This document shows positions 34,598-46,058 of a stretch of DNA of 64,000 nucleotides, in pieces (the first letter of the stretch is position 1; each line of letters starts with the position of its first letter). Source of the DNA: Neostapfia colusana (lineage: Eukaryota > Streptophyta > Magnoliopsida > Poales > Poaceae). The stretch spans positions 52,675,671-52,739,670 of the forward strand of contig JASWHV010000008.1 of the NCBI GenBank assembly GCA_030760725.1, written 5' to 3'. The notes below the pieces were generated by a model. The model made no database searches and was not told the DNA's origin. It saw nothing but the letters and a program-made list of their open reading frames with translations. The translations under genes were made by a program, and so were the position numbers.

Positions 34598-37523
34598 TCC
34601 TCCCTCTCTTGCATTGGAGTCGTCCTCGACTCAAGCTCATCTTCTTCTCCCAAATATGACCTCAAATTTGAAATGTTAAAGGTGGGACTAACCCCAAACT
34701 CGGGAGGCAACTCAAGTTTATATGCATTATCATTAATCTTCTCAAGTATTTTAAAACGACCATCAGCTCTAGGCATCAATTTAGACTTTCTCAGTTCTGA
34801 AAATCTATCCTTTCTCAAGTGTAACCAAACTAAACCACCCGGTTCAAGTCTAACTTCCTGCCTACCTTTACTACCAGCAATTCTATATTTTTCATTCATC
34901 TTTTTAATATTGTGTTTAGTGGTCTCATAAATTTTCAAAATAAAATCAGAACGTTCCTTTGCATCATTATGAGTTCTCTCACTAGTAGGTAAAGGCAAGA
35001 TATCAATAGGAGCACGAGGATTGAATCCATACACTACCCGAAAAGGACTTACCTTGGTGATAGAATGTGTTGCCTGCTTATATGCAAACTCCACATGTGG
35101 CAAACATTCTTCCCACATCTTTAAATTTTTCTTCAAAACAGCTCTCAACATGGTGCCCAAAGTGCGGTTCACTACTTCTGTTTGCCTATCAGTTTGTGGG
35201 TGACATGTTGTAGAGAACAACAGTTTTGTACCCAACTTATTCCATAGGGTGTGCCAAAAGTGACTCAAAAATTTAGCATCACGATCTGAAACAATAGTAG
35301 AAGGCATACCATGCAAGCGAACAATCTCTTTGAAAAAAAGGTCGGCAATATGTACAGCATCATCACTTTTCTGACACAGTATAAAATGTTCCATCTTAGA
35401 AAAATGATCCACCACAACAAAAATGTTGTCCCTCCCCCTCTTAGTCCTAGGCAATCCCAAAACAAAGTCCATAGAGATATCCGCCTAAGGAATGGAAGGA
35501 GTGGGAAGAGGCATGTATAAACCATGTGGATTCAAATGGGACTTAGCTTTCTGACATGTGGTGCGGCGAGCCACAAACCGCTCTACATCTCTCCTCATCT
35601 TTGGCCAAAAGAAATGTGTGGCCAGAACATCCTCTATCTTCTTTGCGCCAAAATGGTCCATCAAACCTCCACCATGTGCCTCCTGTAACAACAAAAGACG
35701 AATGGAACCAACTGGAATGCATAGGCGGTTAGCTCTAAACAAGAACCCATCATCCAGTACAAATTTATTCCAGGTATGACCTTTTCTACAATGCAGTAAC
35801 ACATCTTTAAAATCAGCATCAAGAGCATATTGTTCTTTAATTGATTCAAGTCAAAAAATTCGACAATCAAGTTGGGACAGCATATTATATCGTCTAGACA
35901 ATGCATCAACGATCAAATTATCCTTACCTTTCTTATGTTTAATGACATAAGGAAAAGACTCAATAAATTCAATCCATTTTGCATGTCTACGATTCATATT
36001 ATTTTGAGAACGAATATGCTTTAGCGATTCATGATCAGAATGAATAACAAATTCTTTAGGCCATAAATAATGACGCCGTGTCTCTAAGCATCGTACGAGA
36101 GCATAAAATTCTTTATCATATGTGGAGTAATTCAGGATAGGACCATTAAGTTTTTCACTAAATTATGCAACCGGTTTACCACCTTGCAGTAAGACACCAC
36201 CAATGCCAACTCCACTAGCATGATATTCAAGTTCAAAAGTCTTACTAAAATCAGGAAGTTGCAGCAATGGTGTATGTGTAAGCTTGTACTTCAAGGTGTC
36301 AAAGGACTCCTCTTGTGCTTTCCCCCAATGGAACACCACACCTTTCTTAGTCAACTCATGCAATGGGACAGCAATAGTGCTAAAATCCATGACGAAACAT
36401 CGGTAGAAACCTGCAAGACCAAGAAAACTCCTTACCTGTGTGATGGCTTGAGGTATTGGCCAGCTCTTGATCGCTTGAATTTTCATCTCGTCCACCTCAA
36501 TTCCCTGTGGAGTCACAACATAGCCAAGAAAGGAAACTCGATTCATACAAAAGATGCACTTCTCAAGGTTACCAAATAAACGTGCATCTCTCAAAGCATT
36601 AAAAACAGCACGTAAATGATCCATATGTTCATCCAATGACTTTCTATAAATAAAGATATCATCAAAGTAAACCACCACAAATTTTCCAATAAAAGCTCTC
36701 AAAACCTCATTCATCAAACGCATGAATGTACTTGGTGCATTAGTTAAACCAAAAGGCATTACTAACCACTCATACAACCCAAATTTGGTTTTGAAAGCTG
36801 TTTTCCATTCATCTCCCAATTTCATTCTTATTTGGTGGTAACCACTACGCAAGTCAATCTTAGTGAAAATTATAGAACCACACAACTCACCAAGCATGTC
36901 GTCTAGCCTAGGAATAGGATGACGATACCTTATAGAATATTGTTAATGGCTCTACAATCAACACACATACGCCAAGTACCATCTTTCTTAGGAACCAAAA
37001 GTACAGGAACAACACAAGGACTAAGGCTTTCACGTACATACCCACGGTCCAAAAGGTCTTGGACTTGCCGCTGAATTTCCTTAGTCTCCTCGGGGTTGGT
37101 CCTATATGCAGTACGGTTTGGCAAAATTGCACCTGGAATCAAATCAATTTGATGTTCAATCCCTCTCAAAGGTGGAAGTCCCGAGGGTATCTCAGCTGGA
37201 AAAATATCCTCATACTCTTGCAACAAGTTAGTAACTGCTAGAGGCAAAGACCTAGCAATATCATCAATGGAGAACAAAACTTGTTTGCACACCAATGCAC
37301 AGCAAATATCATGATCAGAAATTTCAGCAAGGTCTGATTTTGTAGCAAGCATTACACGACCCTTCAATTTAATTCCCTCCGTCTTAGAACTAGGTGTAGA
37401 TCTCTCATTATTTGGTGGTAACACATAATTAATGACTTGTTGATTTTCTGATTTAGAACTACTAGAAATTCCAGCTCTCTCCCTATCAGCTTGTACAATT
37501 TCAGCAGGAATCAAAGGTATCAA
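34273..37523 (-). pseudogene. pol: pol (RT, RNase H, integrase) of the CRM-type element
   Basis: Read on the minus strand. RT opens at 37523 (IEHQIDLIPGAILPNRTAYR) and runs to 36930, then shifts frame. The palm follows at 36897-36163 with FTKIDLRSGYHQIRM and the catalytic VVYFDDIFIY. RNase H has FELEYHASGVGIGGVLLQGG, where relatives have an Asp in CDAS, so that catalytic acid is replaced by His. A stop follows at KPVA. After further stops, the integrase core has SMDFVLGLPRTK, TIVSDRDAKFLSHFW and CHPQTDRQTEVVN (D, D, E present). The tail YKLELPPEFGVSPTFNIS, then LRSYLGEEDELESRTT, continues through the PPT into the LTR and ends at 34273. The protein would be a normal length if repaired. Confidence 0.88.
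34598..34618 (-). other. polypurine tract of the CRM-type element
   Basis: On the minus strand, gcaagagagggagga abuts the 3' LTR start TGATGTGG. It lies inside the open pol frame, as expected when pol extends into the LTR. Confidence 0.75.
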
Positions 37524-38098
37524 AGTAATTTTCTTTCTTTATGCATAAAAGTATATTTATTACTTCTACCATGGTGCAAAGCATCCTTATCATGTTCCCA
37601 AGGTCGACCCAATAAAAGTGAACACGCTTGCATGGGTACCACATCACAATCAACGGAATCAACATATGTACCAATGGAAAACGGAATTCTGCAAGTTTGT
37701 GTTACCTTAGCTCTTCCAGAACCATTCAACCATTGAATATAGTACAGATGTGGGTGTGGTCGTGTATTCAAGCTAAGCTTCTTGACTAATTCAGAACTCA
37801 CCAAGTTGTTGCAGCTTCCTCCATCAATGATGACACGTGCTCGCTGGTTCTTGATGACAAAGAAAATCTGAAACAAATGATGGCGTTGTAATCTATCAAG
37901 TTGTTGTACCTGTGTGTTCAGCACCCGCTGCACAATGATGTTCATGTAGGCTGATGTGTCTTCACTCCCAAAAACATGTCCCTCATCATTGTCTGTGGCA
38001 GCTTCATCATCATTGTTGTCTTCGACATCGGAGGTGCTGATGTATCCTCCCTCTTCTGTAGCCACGTATGCCAGCTGACTAGGACAATCTTTTTGCAC
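37520..38098 (-). pseudogene. pol: protease of the CRM-type element
   Basis: Same frame as gag. The N-terminal acidic linker (SDVEDNNDDEAATDNDEGHV) is followed by the protease fold: FFVIKNQRARVIIDGG, then SCNNLVSSELVKKL, with the DGG variant of the catalytic triad. LQWLNGSG-type wording appears as IQWLNGSGRAKV, and CDVVPMQACSLLLGRPWEHD gives the second conserved block. The linker between the gag zinc knuckle and the protease is uninterrupted. A frameshift at about 37520 separates it from RT. Confidence 0.85.
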
Positions 38099-38104
38099 AT
38101 GACC

Positions 38105-39280
38105 AAGACCATGGCAGCGGTGGCACTGAATGTCGGAAGTGCGTCCTGTTGAAACAACGGATGAAGCACTTTTGGCGGGTACCTACATGGAATTTTTACC
38201 CGAATCCGCAGGTCGTGCATGTGGTGGTTTCGGTGCTGCTGAAACGTTGTTGCTGCCAGAAGGAAGCTTGGCTGCTGGTTTTGGTGAAAGGGCATCAAAA
38301 CGGAATGACTTGGACGCCCCCGAAGATGTTGTCATGCGTGGAGTGTAGGAGGCACCGCTGCTGCTCTTGTTCTTTTGTTGACGACCCTGTAACTCCTTTT
38401 CTGCAAGCATAGCAAGCTGGAATAACTGGTTGACAGTATTAAATTCCTTATAATCAACAATATCCTGTATCTCACGTCTCAACCCCCCATAGAAACGACA
38501 AATTTTATCTTCAGTGTCCTCTACTACCCCACATCGTATCATACCCTTTTGAAGCTCCGCATAATAATCTTGGACAGAATTATTTCCCTGCTCTAAGCGC
38601 TGCAATTTCTTTCGTAAATCACGTTGGTAGGATGGAGGAACAAAACGATTACGCATAGCTTCTTTTAAATGTTCCCATATATCAGGTTGTAAGCGTGTGG
38701 TACCTAGTTCATTCCACCATATTATAGCAAAATCCATAAACTCACTAGTGGCTTGTCGAACTCTATGTTGTTCAGGAACAAGGTGGGAATTAAATTTCTG
38801 CTCAACCGTCATTTCCCAATCAAGATATGCCTCAACATCATAAGCACCAGAAAATGAAGGTATGGAAAATTTAACTTTAGCAAAAGGGTCATCAAGAGGG
38901 CGGTTATTGTTACCACACATGTTGTTTCCTACCATACCATGAGTGTTTTGACGAAGGCGTTGACGTAGATGTACATTCTGCGCAGCACGTGTATCCACCT
39001 CTCCATTGACATCACACAACACGTCTTCTTCTTCTTCAAAGTTGTTGTGGTGGGTAGCATCATGGCTGAATGGTAGGTGGGTCTCCATATCATCAATCCT
39101 TCCAACTAGCGAGCTTAAGCGTTTGTCCAACCTCTCAAGGGTGTGGGGTATTCTCTATTCAGCAAGATAATCTTTTACCCCTTGTGCGATTGCTTCCTTG
39201 ACAGACTTCATCATTTATTCTGTGTAACCGTTCATCTCACTTTTCAAAACACACTCCGTAGGATCAACATGATCTGACAT
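38105..39280 (-). pseudogene. gag: gag of the CRM-type element
   Basis: ATG at 39280 (MSDHVDPTEC) begins the frame, which has stops at about 39218 and 39155 before a long open stretch from 39130 to 38183. The capsid core is clear: VKFSIPSFSGAYDVEAYLDW, WWNELGTTRL, RNRFVPPSYQRDL, and QRLEQGNNSVQDYYAELQKG. A third stop at 38183 precedes the CCHC zinc knuckle CHRCHGLGHVQKDC near 38090-38130, which binds element RNA. The wording fits CRM-clade Gag. I chose 39280 as start because it is the first ATG after the leader and lies in frame; the shorter open stretch has no ATG. Confidence 0.85.
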
Positions 39281-40401
39281 TGTTAGCAAGAATAATATGA
39301 AAAACAACAAGATTATCCCTATTAACTACTACGCAATGATGGTGGAACTCACAAAGCAATGGGTCAAGTCTTACCAAGCTCTTACAAGTTTCTTACCACA
39401 ACAAGGCAAAAGATACCTGGACGACGTGATTCAGCGATTGCAAGGGTCAAAAACTTGTGCTGTTTGAAAGGATGATTGTGAAGTTTGGATGGCCAAATAT
39501 ATGTGAGTAGCACACAATTCAATAACAGATAGTAATACTGAATAGATGTCCAAACACTTGTCCTAGTTGCTGGCCTACTCGTGTCTTATCCCGGATGTTA
39601 TGAACAAGACAGCAAGAAGTATGAATAATAAGGACAATAATTGAGCAGGAACAATTGCACCACAAGGCAAATTAACACACCCAAGTTTTGATATTTGTGC
39701 TCCTCTTCACAAATTTTCTTTTCTATATTTTTTCTTTGATTTTTTTATATCTGCCGTGAAATCAGAAGCACTAATATACACGTCGCACAAATTTTCAGCT
39801 CACTTGAAAAAAAAAGATGTGGACAACAGAAATTCAATATGTTTCTTTATGATTATTGTTGAACCTTTAGATTCCAAATAATCAATCTTCCAAAGTGAAT
39901 CTGGGCAATGTAATTTAACCCAATGCCAAGGTTATGACTGTTTTAAGACAGCACCACAAGATTATGTTTTTGGTGGAGCTGAATTGGAAACGGTGGTGAG
40001 AAAAAAATTGGATATGATGGTGACAACGTGTGGGATGGTGTGCGTATATCAAGGAGGATAAACTCACGTAATATGTTATAAAAACTGAAGAACAAGGATA
40101 ACCCTAGCACAATGAATAGTTATGGTGATCGATTTGATAACGATTGTGGCAGCTAGGGTTTCGATGGAATGCAGCGGATGGAATAACAAAGTAGGAACAA
40201 AACACGATTAAACCAGCAACAAAACACGAACTAGGACACAAATTCAACACTACGGACTCCAAAACAGAATTGTGTAAAAGGCTAAACCTGGTCTGGGATG
40301 GGGAAACCTATGACTATAATTTTTTTGGCTTTTTCGTGGACGATAGGACGAGTTCAAGATAAACAAAACTAGGGGAAGGCGAACCTGACGGTGCACCTAA
40401 A

Positions 40402-40415
40402 GCTCTGATACCACT
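40402..40415 (-). other. primer-binding site of the CRM-type element
   Basis: Minus strand reads agtggtatcagagc directly after the LTR end TACACATCA. TGGTATCAGAGC is complementary to the 3' end of initiator methionine tRNA. Confidence 0.88.
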
Positions 40416-41347
40416 TGATGTGTACAGGGGTCCTGATCTTCCGAAAGGTTCTGATAACTCTCGATTTGGTGGAGACTTGACACAAATCGATCCAGCTTCC
40501 GAACAACATGTTCTGAACCCTGCAATCGCAGCACCACGTCTCCTCAGGTTATCAACCGATACTGCACGGTTGACCTCGCCAAGAAGGATAATCCTTGCCT
40601 GCAAATCGAAGAACACAAGCAAGAACAAGAAAGAATGCAACCAAATTGCTGAAAGATATGAAGCACTCAAGTTGGGGTCTCACAAACCGATGAACGGTGA
40701 AACTGTTCTTGACAGAATAATCTAAGCAAAACTCAGCTGTTTGTGATGGCGGCTAGGGGTATAAAAGAGGTGGAGGACGACCGGGGGGTGCTGGGGTCGT
40801 GACCTAACCCTAAGACACGTACATAATGGACTTGGACTCGATACAAGCCCCAATGGCCCAACTAGGTGATGCAACACACTGACAGACTCTAAACTTTATA
40901 TTGTTTCGAAGTTTCCCATCGACTCCGAGAGAATTTTGACATGGGGCCAGTTCCATTGGAAAGTTTATCCTCTCAGCTTTCCTTGCATATGTAGAACGTC
41001 AAAAACGGAGTCCGTATGCCTCTTGTGCATCAATTTTAAGGTGGACTGCTCCTGGGCCCGAGTTGGACTCGAGTTTGAGTTGGGCTCGGTCTCTAACTTC
41101 TTGTTGGCGTATTTTCTGGTCCTCCACGCCTACAAACCCCTCTCCATGTATCTCCATGTCCTCTCCATAGTTACTAATCATAATTAATCGATTAGGTAGC
41201 AACATACTCTCAAAATTCACATATAAAGAATTGTTCAGGAACGAGCTCACCTCTAAATTCAATTGTTGTGCTCGAGCTCTAGTAATTGGACCTTGCATGT
41301 CTACCATGTGAGTGTTGTGTATATCTGCAGTAGTGATGTCCACATCA
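40416..41347 (-). repeat. 5' LTR of the CRM-type element
   Basis: 932 bp, nearly identical to 33665-34597. The leader between the PBS and gag (39281-40401) has no other recognised feature. Confidence 0.92.
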
Positions 41348-41516
41348 CCTCCCATGCTGGAGGTAGGACCTGGAGCCGCAGGACATGTGGCACCTCCGGA
41401 GCTCTCTCTGGCAGAGGGTGTGGCTCGGAGGTTCCGGACACGTGGCTGCGCCAGAGCCCTCCCTGGGTTGTCCTTTATCCACCATGCGGGGGTACCCGGC
41501 CTGTAGGGTACCGACA

Positions 41517-43925
41517 GTGTCCCTCGAGCCCATCTCGGGGGAGGTATTGAGCCCGCAGGTGGGCCCCTATCTCTCCCACGTGGCGGTTTTGAACTTGCAA
41601 TTATGAGAATCGAAGTTGTGGCGAGATTTTCACATAGTGAATGAGTGGTCGTACCTAGAAGACGAAGAAGTTGCTTGTCCACGGTGTAGTGGGTGCACCC
41701 AGTCGAAGCGGCAGCGGATCATCGTGTCCACTCTGACTTTACCGGTCACGGCGTGGTAGCCGAGGGGTTGCCTCGGGGCAATTAATGTGACCGCCCGTGA
41801 ACCGATGGAGTACTGCGCTGCTTCCCTCGAGAACCGCCGAGCGTTCTCGAGTTTTACTCGCCTTACCCGCCAGTGCCTGACTGGTGGACCTGGGCCCTAC
41901 CTATCATTGGTGAGCGCTAGAGTGGTGCGCTCGAGGGGTCGCCCTGGGCTATTTACTACAGCAACCGATGAGTCGGTCGCACCGCTCTTCTGGGGATCCA
42001 TTGGACATTCCCGAGGGGTTATCCTCCCGACCCCCAGTGACTGACGAGTGGACCTAAGTCCAGGCCATCGCTGGGGGAGGCGAATAGCCCACGGTGTGCA
42101 GCAGTGGCGACCTAATCGCCGCGCCTGTTGCGCTGCCCAAGGTAGTGGACGGGTATAAAAGGAGGCCTTGCGGTGTAGGATGGCACTCACCCGCACCATG
42201 TGGCCTTTGTTCTCTCCTTGCAAGTTGGAAGCCACTGCTTCCAGGCACTCTCGCCCACCAGATGCTTCTTACTGGTAGCCGCCTTTGTCTACTTCTGTGA
42301 GATGTTCGTATGTGTGCGGCGTTTGGTGAATTTTTCTGGTGCATCCTTCTCCTTGACGACCTTGGATAGAGGCACAAGCCATCCTGATGGTGCGCCGGTG
42401 GTAGGGGAGGCCGTCGGGGACAAGGTCCTCGACTCGCCGTGAGCCCCTACGCCAACAACGAGAAGGGATGCCTACCGGTACTGGAGAAAGGTTAAGTCTA
42501 GAGTGATCAAGCCTTCCTCCAGGTACTGTGGTAGACAACAAAGTGATTTTGCCTACTCTACATTGGACATCACCATTGCCTCAGTCTAGCATGCATCGCT
42601 GTTGCCTTGGTCCAGTATGCATCGTTGTCGCCTCGGTCTAGCATGCATTGCTGTTATCCTCAGTCTAACAGCAGGTGATCGTCTCAGAGACTGACTCGGG
42701 GGAGAACCAAGCAGGCCACAGAGCAGAAGACTATCCGACTTGTAGCTGCTGAGTTCCTTAGTTGTCTTGTATCCCCTTTTGTACGCCAGGACTCCAATAT
42801 CAATGAAAGTATCTTTGTTTCAAGTCTTTCATTGTCTTTTCTTGTATTTTTGTGTTGATGAATGAAAGAATCCTTTTGTTGGTCTTCCATCTATCAGTCA
42901 CTTGGCGCCGGGTCCGGTAGGAAAGACCACTTTTAGCTTTCGTTACGCCCCCTGGTCTCTGATGCCACAAGGACCGGAGGCTCTCTAAGTTGCCAAAGTG
43001 GTTGATGTTTCCTTGTTGCTCGTCGTAGATGCGTACCCGCTTCCTATTGCGTGCTGCCGGGGTCCGGCCGACTTGCTTGGTATGACCAGTCGTGGCGGAC
43101 CCCTGATATGCGAGCGACAGTGCAAGACAAGCTCTAGAGCCCTCAGGAGGCGCCAACCTTGGGGGTTCGAGAGTGCCCCCCTAGGAAAGCTGGTGCCCGA
43201 GGATCAACCCTTCAGACCGGATCCCTGTGGCCTTCACAGACACTAGGAGAAAGGGGTAACCGTGCCATGTAGTTGTATTTCCCCTTCTTGATGGCCCCAT
43301 TATGGCTTATGGTCCTCTGCTAAGCTACGGGACCTGGGCAATTTGGTGTAGTAGCGTCCGGACCCTGGTTACCGTCCTTCCCGTGGTGGTGTACCATCTG
43401 CCCCCCTCTCCACCCCACCCCCCCTCCCCGCACTTGGGTGTTGCGCTGGCAGAGGCAGGATCCGCATGCTTAGGGCGCAGGACTAGTCTAAGGAGGCTAC
43501 ACACCCTGGACCTCCCGCTGGCCAGACACTCCGAAGAGGGGAGGCGTCCACCTGGCACCACCGGACCCAAGCAGGAAGCTAACCACAGAGTCCAGAGACA
43601 ATACATGTGCCTCAAGCATTTCCGCCTAGTAGCTGGACAGCATAACATTGGCCAAGAGCGAGACAGAGAAACTCAACTATGTACACGTCGTGGGGTGCGC
43701 AAAAGTATACGCAAGCATGAAAAGAAAGCTGTAAAAATGTAGATGTGCATAAGGTAAGGCAGGAGAGCGTAAGATCCAGAATGACTTAGCTGATGCGGAT
43801 AGCCTTCTGCCAATGTCCCAAGCTTGTTCCTCCGGGCCCTTAGCAGCACAAGGACCCAGGGCACTCCGGCAGTGTGGCTACCACTCCTTCCGGGTCCGTG
43901 GCGATGCAAGGACCCGAGGGGAGCT
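41517..43925 (+). repeat. unidentified LTR-like sequence
   Basis: A plus-strand TATA box, gggtataaaaggagg, lies at 42151-42165 and is followed by a leader-like stretch. It contains a 26-bp minisatellite at 42578-42672. No gag or pol motif occurs. The right edge is the start of the Copia LTR at 43926; the left edge is the Tat-like LTR. The long open frames here lack any family signature. Confidence 0.35.
42578..42672 (+). repeat. 26-bp minisatellite, about 3.5 copies
   Basis: Units gcctcagtctagcatgcatc plus gctgtt begin at 42578, 42604 and 42630, with a partial copy to about 42672 and a decayed unit just before 42578. Confidence 0.7.
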
Positions 43926-44241
43926 TGAAATTGCCTAGAGGGGGGTGAATAGGCTAAAATACCTGAAATGACTTAATTAAATGAGATTAGTACACAAGGG
44001 CCAGACTAGTCTGGCTCAGGGGCGGACTAGTCCGGTCCGCTTGTTGGAAAAACCTAAAGGGTCGGACTAGTCTGGCTCAGGGGCGGACTAATCATGTCAA
44101 ACTGCTGGAAGGGTCTAAAGCTTGATTTTTATGGGTTTTTCTCCAGATTTTAGTTTAAAAAAATGTGGATAAAACAACTAGCAATTCTATATGACAAGTG
44201 TGACAGAATATTGAAATGAATTGCAAGATTGTGATGATGTA
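43926..44241 (+). repeat. left arm of the LTR-internal inverted repeat
   Basis: About 316 bp, pairing with 45692-46006 in reverse complement. By eye about nine of ten positions match; the arms end together at gatgatgta. Confidence 0.88.
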
Positions 44242-44710
44242 AGTGCATCTAGGTATCCCTGTGGGTTTTGGATGATTGATGACGACAAATTAAGAGACTA
44301 ATCAGCTGAGATGATCATAAGCACAGGACATTTCTAAGGCGGACACCTAAACACTCAAAAAAGGAAAAAGATGAAGAACGACGTCAAAGACTCGAAGAGT
44401 AGAAATTAGGGTTTCACTTGAGTCTTTAGTAGGCTAGCCGTGTAAAAGTGAGAGTGTGTGTGTCAAGTGCATTGAGATCATAGAAGAGAGCTCAATGCCT
44501 TAAAAGTGTTAAATCCTTAGTGGAGAGAGGTAGAGAGGTAAAGTTGGGCAGGCCGGACTTGTCCGGGCCAGAGGCCGGACTAGTCTAGAAGACCCAAGGC
44601 TTAGTCCATTTTGGGCAGACTAAGAGTTCCTGATTGAGTTCGGACTTGTCTATTTTGGGACGGACTAGTCCGTTTCTCTCTTGGTGAGAGTGTTTTGGGA
44701 CTAAGTCCTG

Positions 44711-45150
44711 GTAGACCGGACTTGTCCACCTCAGTGGCCGGACTAGTCCGGGCTAGCCAGACTTGTCCGTTTTCACACGGACCAAGAGTTCCTATGTGAG
44801 TTCGGGCTAGTCCGTTCTGAGGCGGACTAGTCCATATGATTGTGAGATGAGAGATCCCACGGCTAAGTCATGGTGGACCGGACTTGTCCGCCTCTGTGGC
44901 CGGACTAGTCCGGATCCTCCAGACTTGTCCATTCTCACCCGAACAAAGAGTTCATGTGTGAGTTCGGGCTAGTCCGTTCTGAGGCGGACTAGTCCGTATG
45001 GTTGTGAGATGAGAGCTCGCACAGCTAAGTCTTGATGGACCGGACTTGTCCGCCTCAGTGGCCAGACTAGTCCGGGTCCTTCAGACTTGTCCACTCTCAC
45101 CCGTACAAAGAGTTCCTGTGTGAGATCGGACTAGTCCGGTGTAAGGCGGA
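44711..45150 (+). repeat. 160-bp tandem repeat in the Copia LTR
   Basis: The word ggaccggacttgtccgcctc recurs at about 44711, 44871 and 45031, a 160-bp period over some 2.8 copies. Each unit contains cggactagtccg or its close variants. Confidence 0.85.
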
Positions 45151-45691
45151 CTAGTCCGGACTTTTGGTAGGTGGCAACAGTTGGCTTCAGGACTTCTATA
45201 AAAGGAGATTCCCCGACCTCATTTAAATAACTCTGGAACCCTAGCGCCACCACAGCCTTCCTAGAGCTTCTCCAAGCCTTCTCCATTGCCTACTCACCCT
45301 TTTGAATCAAATCTTGAGTGAATTTGGGTGTGTGAGAAGAGGAGAAGGAAGAACTTCGCGTTTAGGCTCTTGAAGTGATCTCGCGCACTTGGTGTGACCT
45401 GTGGCTTGTAAGATTGGTGAAGCTTTGTGGAAGTGATCAAGTGGGAGCCTCGGATTGTGAGCAGCCCCAAAACTTTGTAAGTTCACCCTTGAGATAGTGA
45501 AGAACCGGGTTGGCCTTAGTGGCGACTTGGTGAGGAAAGGGTTGTTAGACCCGGTCCTTTGTGGACTCCTCAACGGGGACGTAGATTCCTGAGTGGAATC
45601 GAACCTCAGGAAAAAATCCTCGGTGTCTCTCTTACATGTACATTTCTTTGAAGATCAATATTGCTTAGTGTTTGTTTTAATTATTTCGCTA

Positions 45692-46006
45692 TACATCATC
45701 ACAATCTTGCAATTCATTTCAATATTCTGTCACACTTGTCATATAGAATTGCTAGTTGTTTTATCCATATTTTGTTAAACTAAAATCTGCAGAAAACCCA
45801 TAAAAATCAAGCTTTAGACCCTTCCAGCAGTTTGACCAGACTAGTCCGGCCCTGAGCCAGACTAGTTCGACCCTTTTAGGTTTTTCCAACAAGCAGACCG
45901 GACTAGTCCGCCCCTGAGGAAGACTAGTTCGGCCCTTGTGTATTAATCTCATTTAATTAAGTCATTTCAGGTATTTTAGCCTATTCAGCCCCTCTAGGCA
46001 ATTTCA
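45692..46006 (-). repeat. right arm of the LTR-internal inverted repeat
   Basis: Reverse complement of 43926-44241; ends at the LTR terminus. Confidence 0.88.
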
Positions 46007-46008
46007 AT

Positions 46009-46020
46009 TGGTATCAGAGT
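46009..46020 (+). other. primer-binding site of the Copia element
   Basis: Tggtatcagagt follows the LTR end after 2 bp; complementary to initiator methionine tRNA except for the last base. Confidence 0.85.
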
Positions 46021-46058
46021 AGGTCTCTCCATCAAGAGTCTAACCACTCGGAGAGAAG

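Larger units (their letters stand above)
33665..41347 (-). mobile_element. CRM-type chromovirus (Ty3/Gypsy), 7683 bp
   Basis: LTRs of 933 bp (33665-34597) and 932 bp (40416-41347) start TGATGTGGACATCA and end TACACATCA on the minus strand. Flanking 5-mers cctct and cctcc form a target duplication with one mismatch. PBS next to the right LTR and PPT next to the left LTR fix the orientation. Gag, protease, RT, RNase H and integrase follow in order. The pol frame runs past the PPT into the 3' LTR and there is no classical chromodomain, both traits of the CRM clade, whose members often sit in centromeres. The clade call is by motif only. Several stop codons and frameshifts make it non-functional, yet the LTR pair is nearly identical, so it is fairly young. 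Confidence 0.82.
32798..41516 (-). mobile_element. Tat/Retand-like solo LTR split by a CRM element
   Basis: On the minus strand it starts TGTCGGTACCC at 41516 and ends in ...AACTTCGACA at 32798. Without the CRM insertion it is about 1.03 kb. The start and end resemble the 57269-58448 LTR (tgttggtaccc at the start, ggggaagtgtcg near the end). A minus-strand TATA box, ctataaaagg, lies at 33036-33044. Neither side shows a PBS or polypurine tract, so it is probably a solo LTR. The flanking 5-mers atgtt and gtgtc share only tgt, so the target duplication is weak at best. Its U3 carries CACGTG repeats about 55 bp apart. Confidence 0.6.
43926..46006 (+). repeat. 5' LTR of a SIRE/Maximus-like Copia element
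   Basis: Starts TGAAATTGCCTAGAGGGGGG and ends TAGGCAATTTCA (2081 bp), followed after 2 bp by a tRNA-Met primer site. TATA box tctataaaagg at 45195-45205. Both ends of the LTR carry a 315-bp inverted repeat, and the middle holds a 160-bp tandem repeat rich in the palindrome ccggactagtccgg. The matching 3' LTR is not in the window. Confidence 0.85.

Noticed and set aside
40416..41682. Open frame across the right CRM LTR border as an extra gene
   Set aside because: It is the LTR-encoded pol tail fused by chance to the flanking Tat-like LTR.
43926..46006. Interpreting the Copia LTR as a DNA transposon because of its long inverted repeats
   Set aside because: TG...CA ends, a TATA box, a tRNA-Met primer site and Copia gag directly downstream fit an LTR better; no target duplication flanks the segment (gagct versus attgg).
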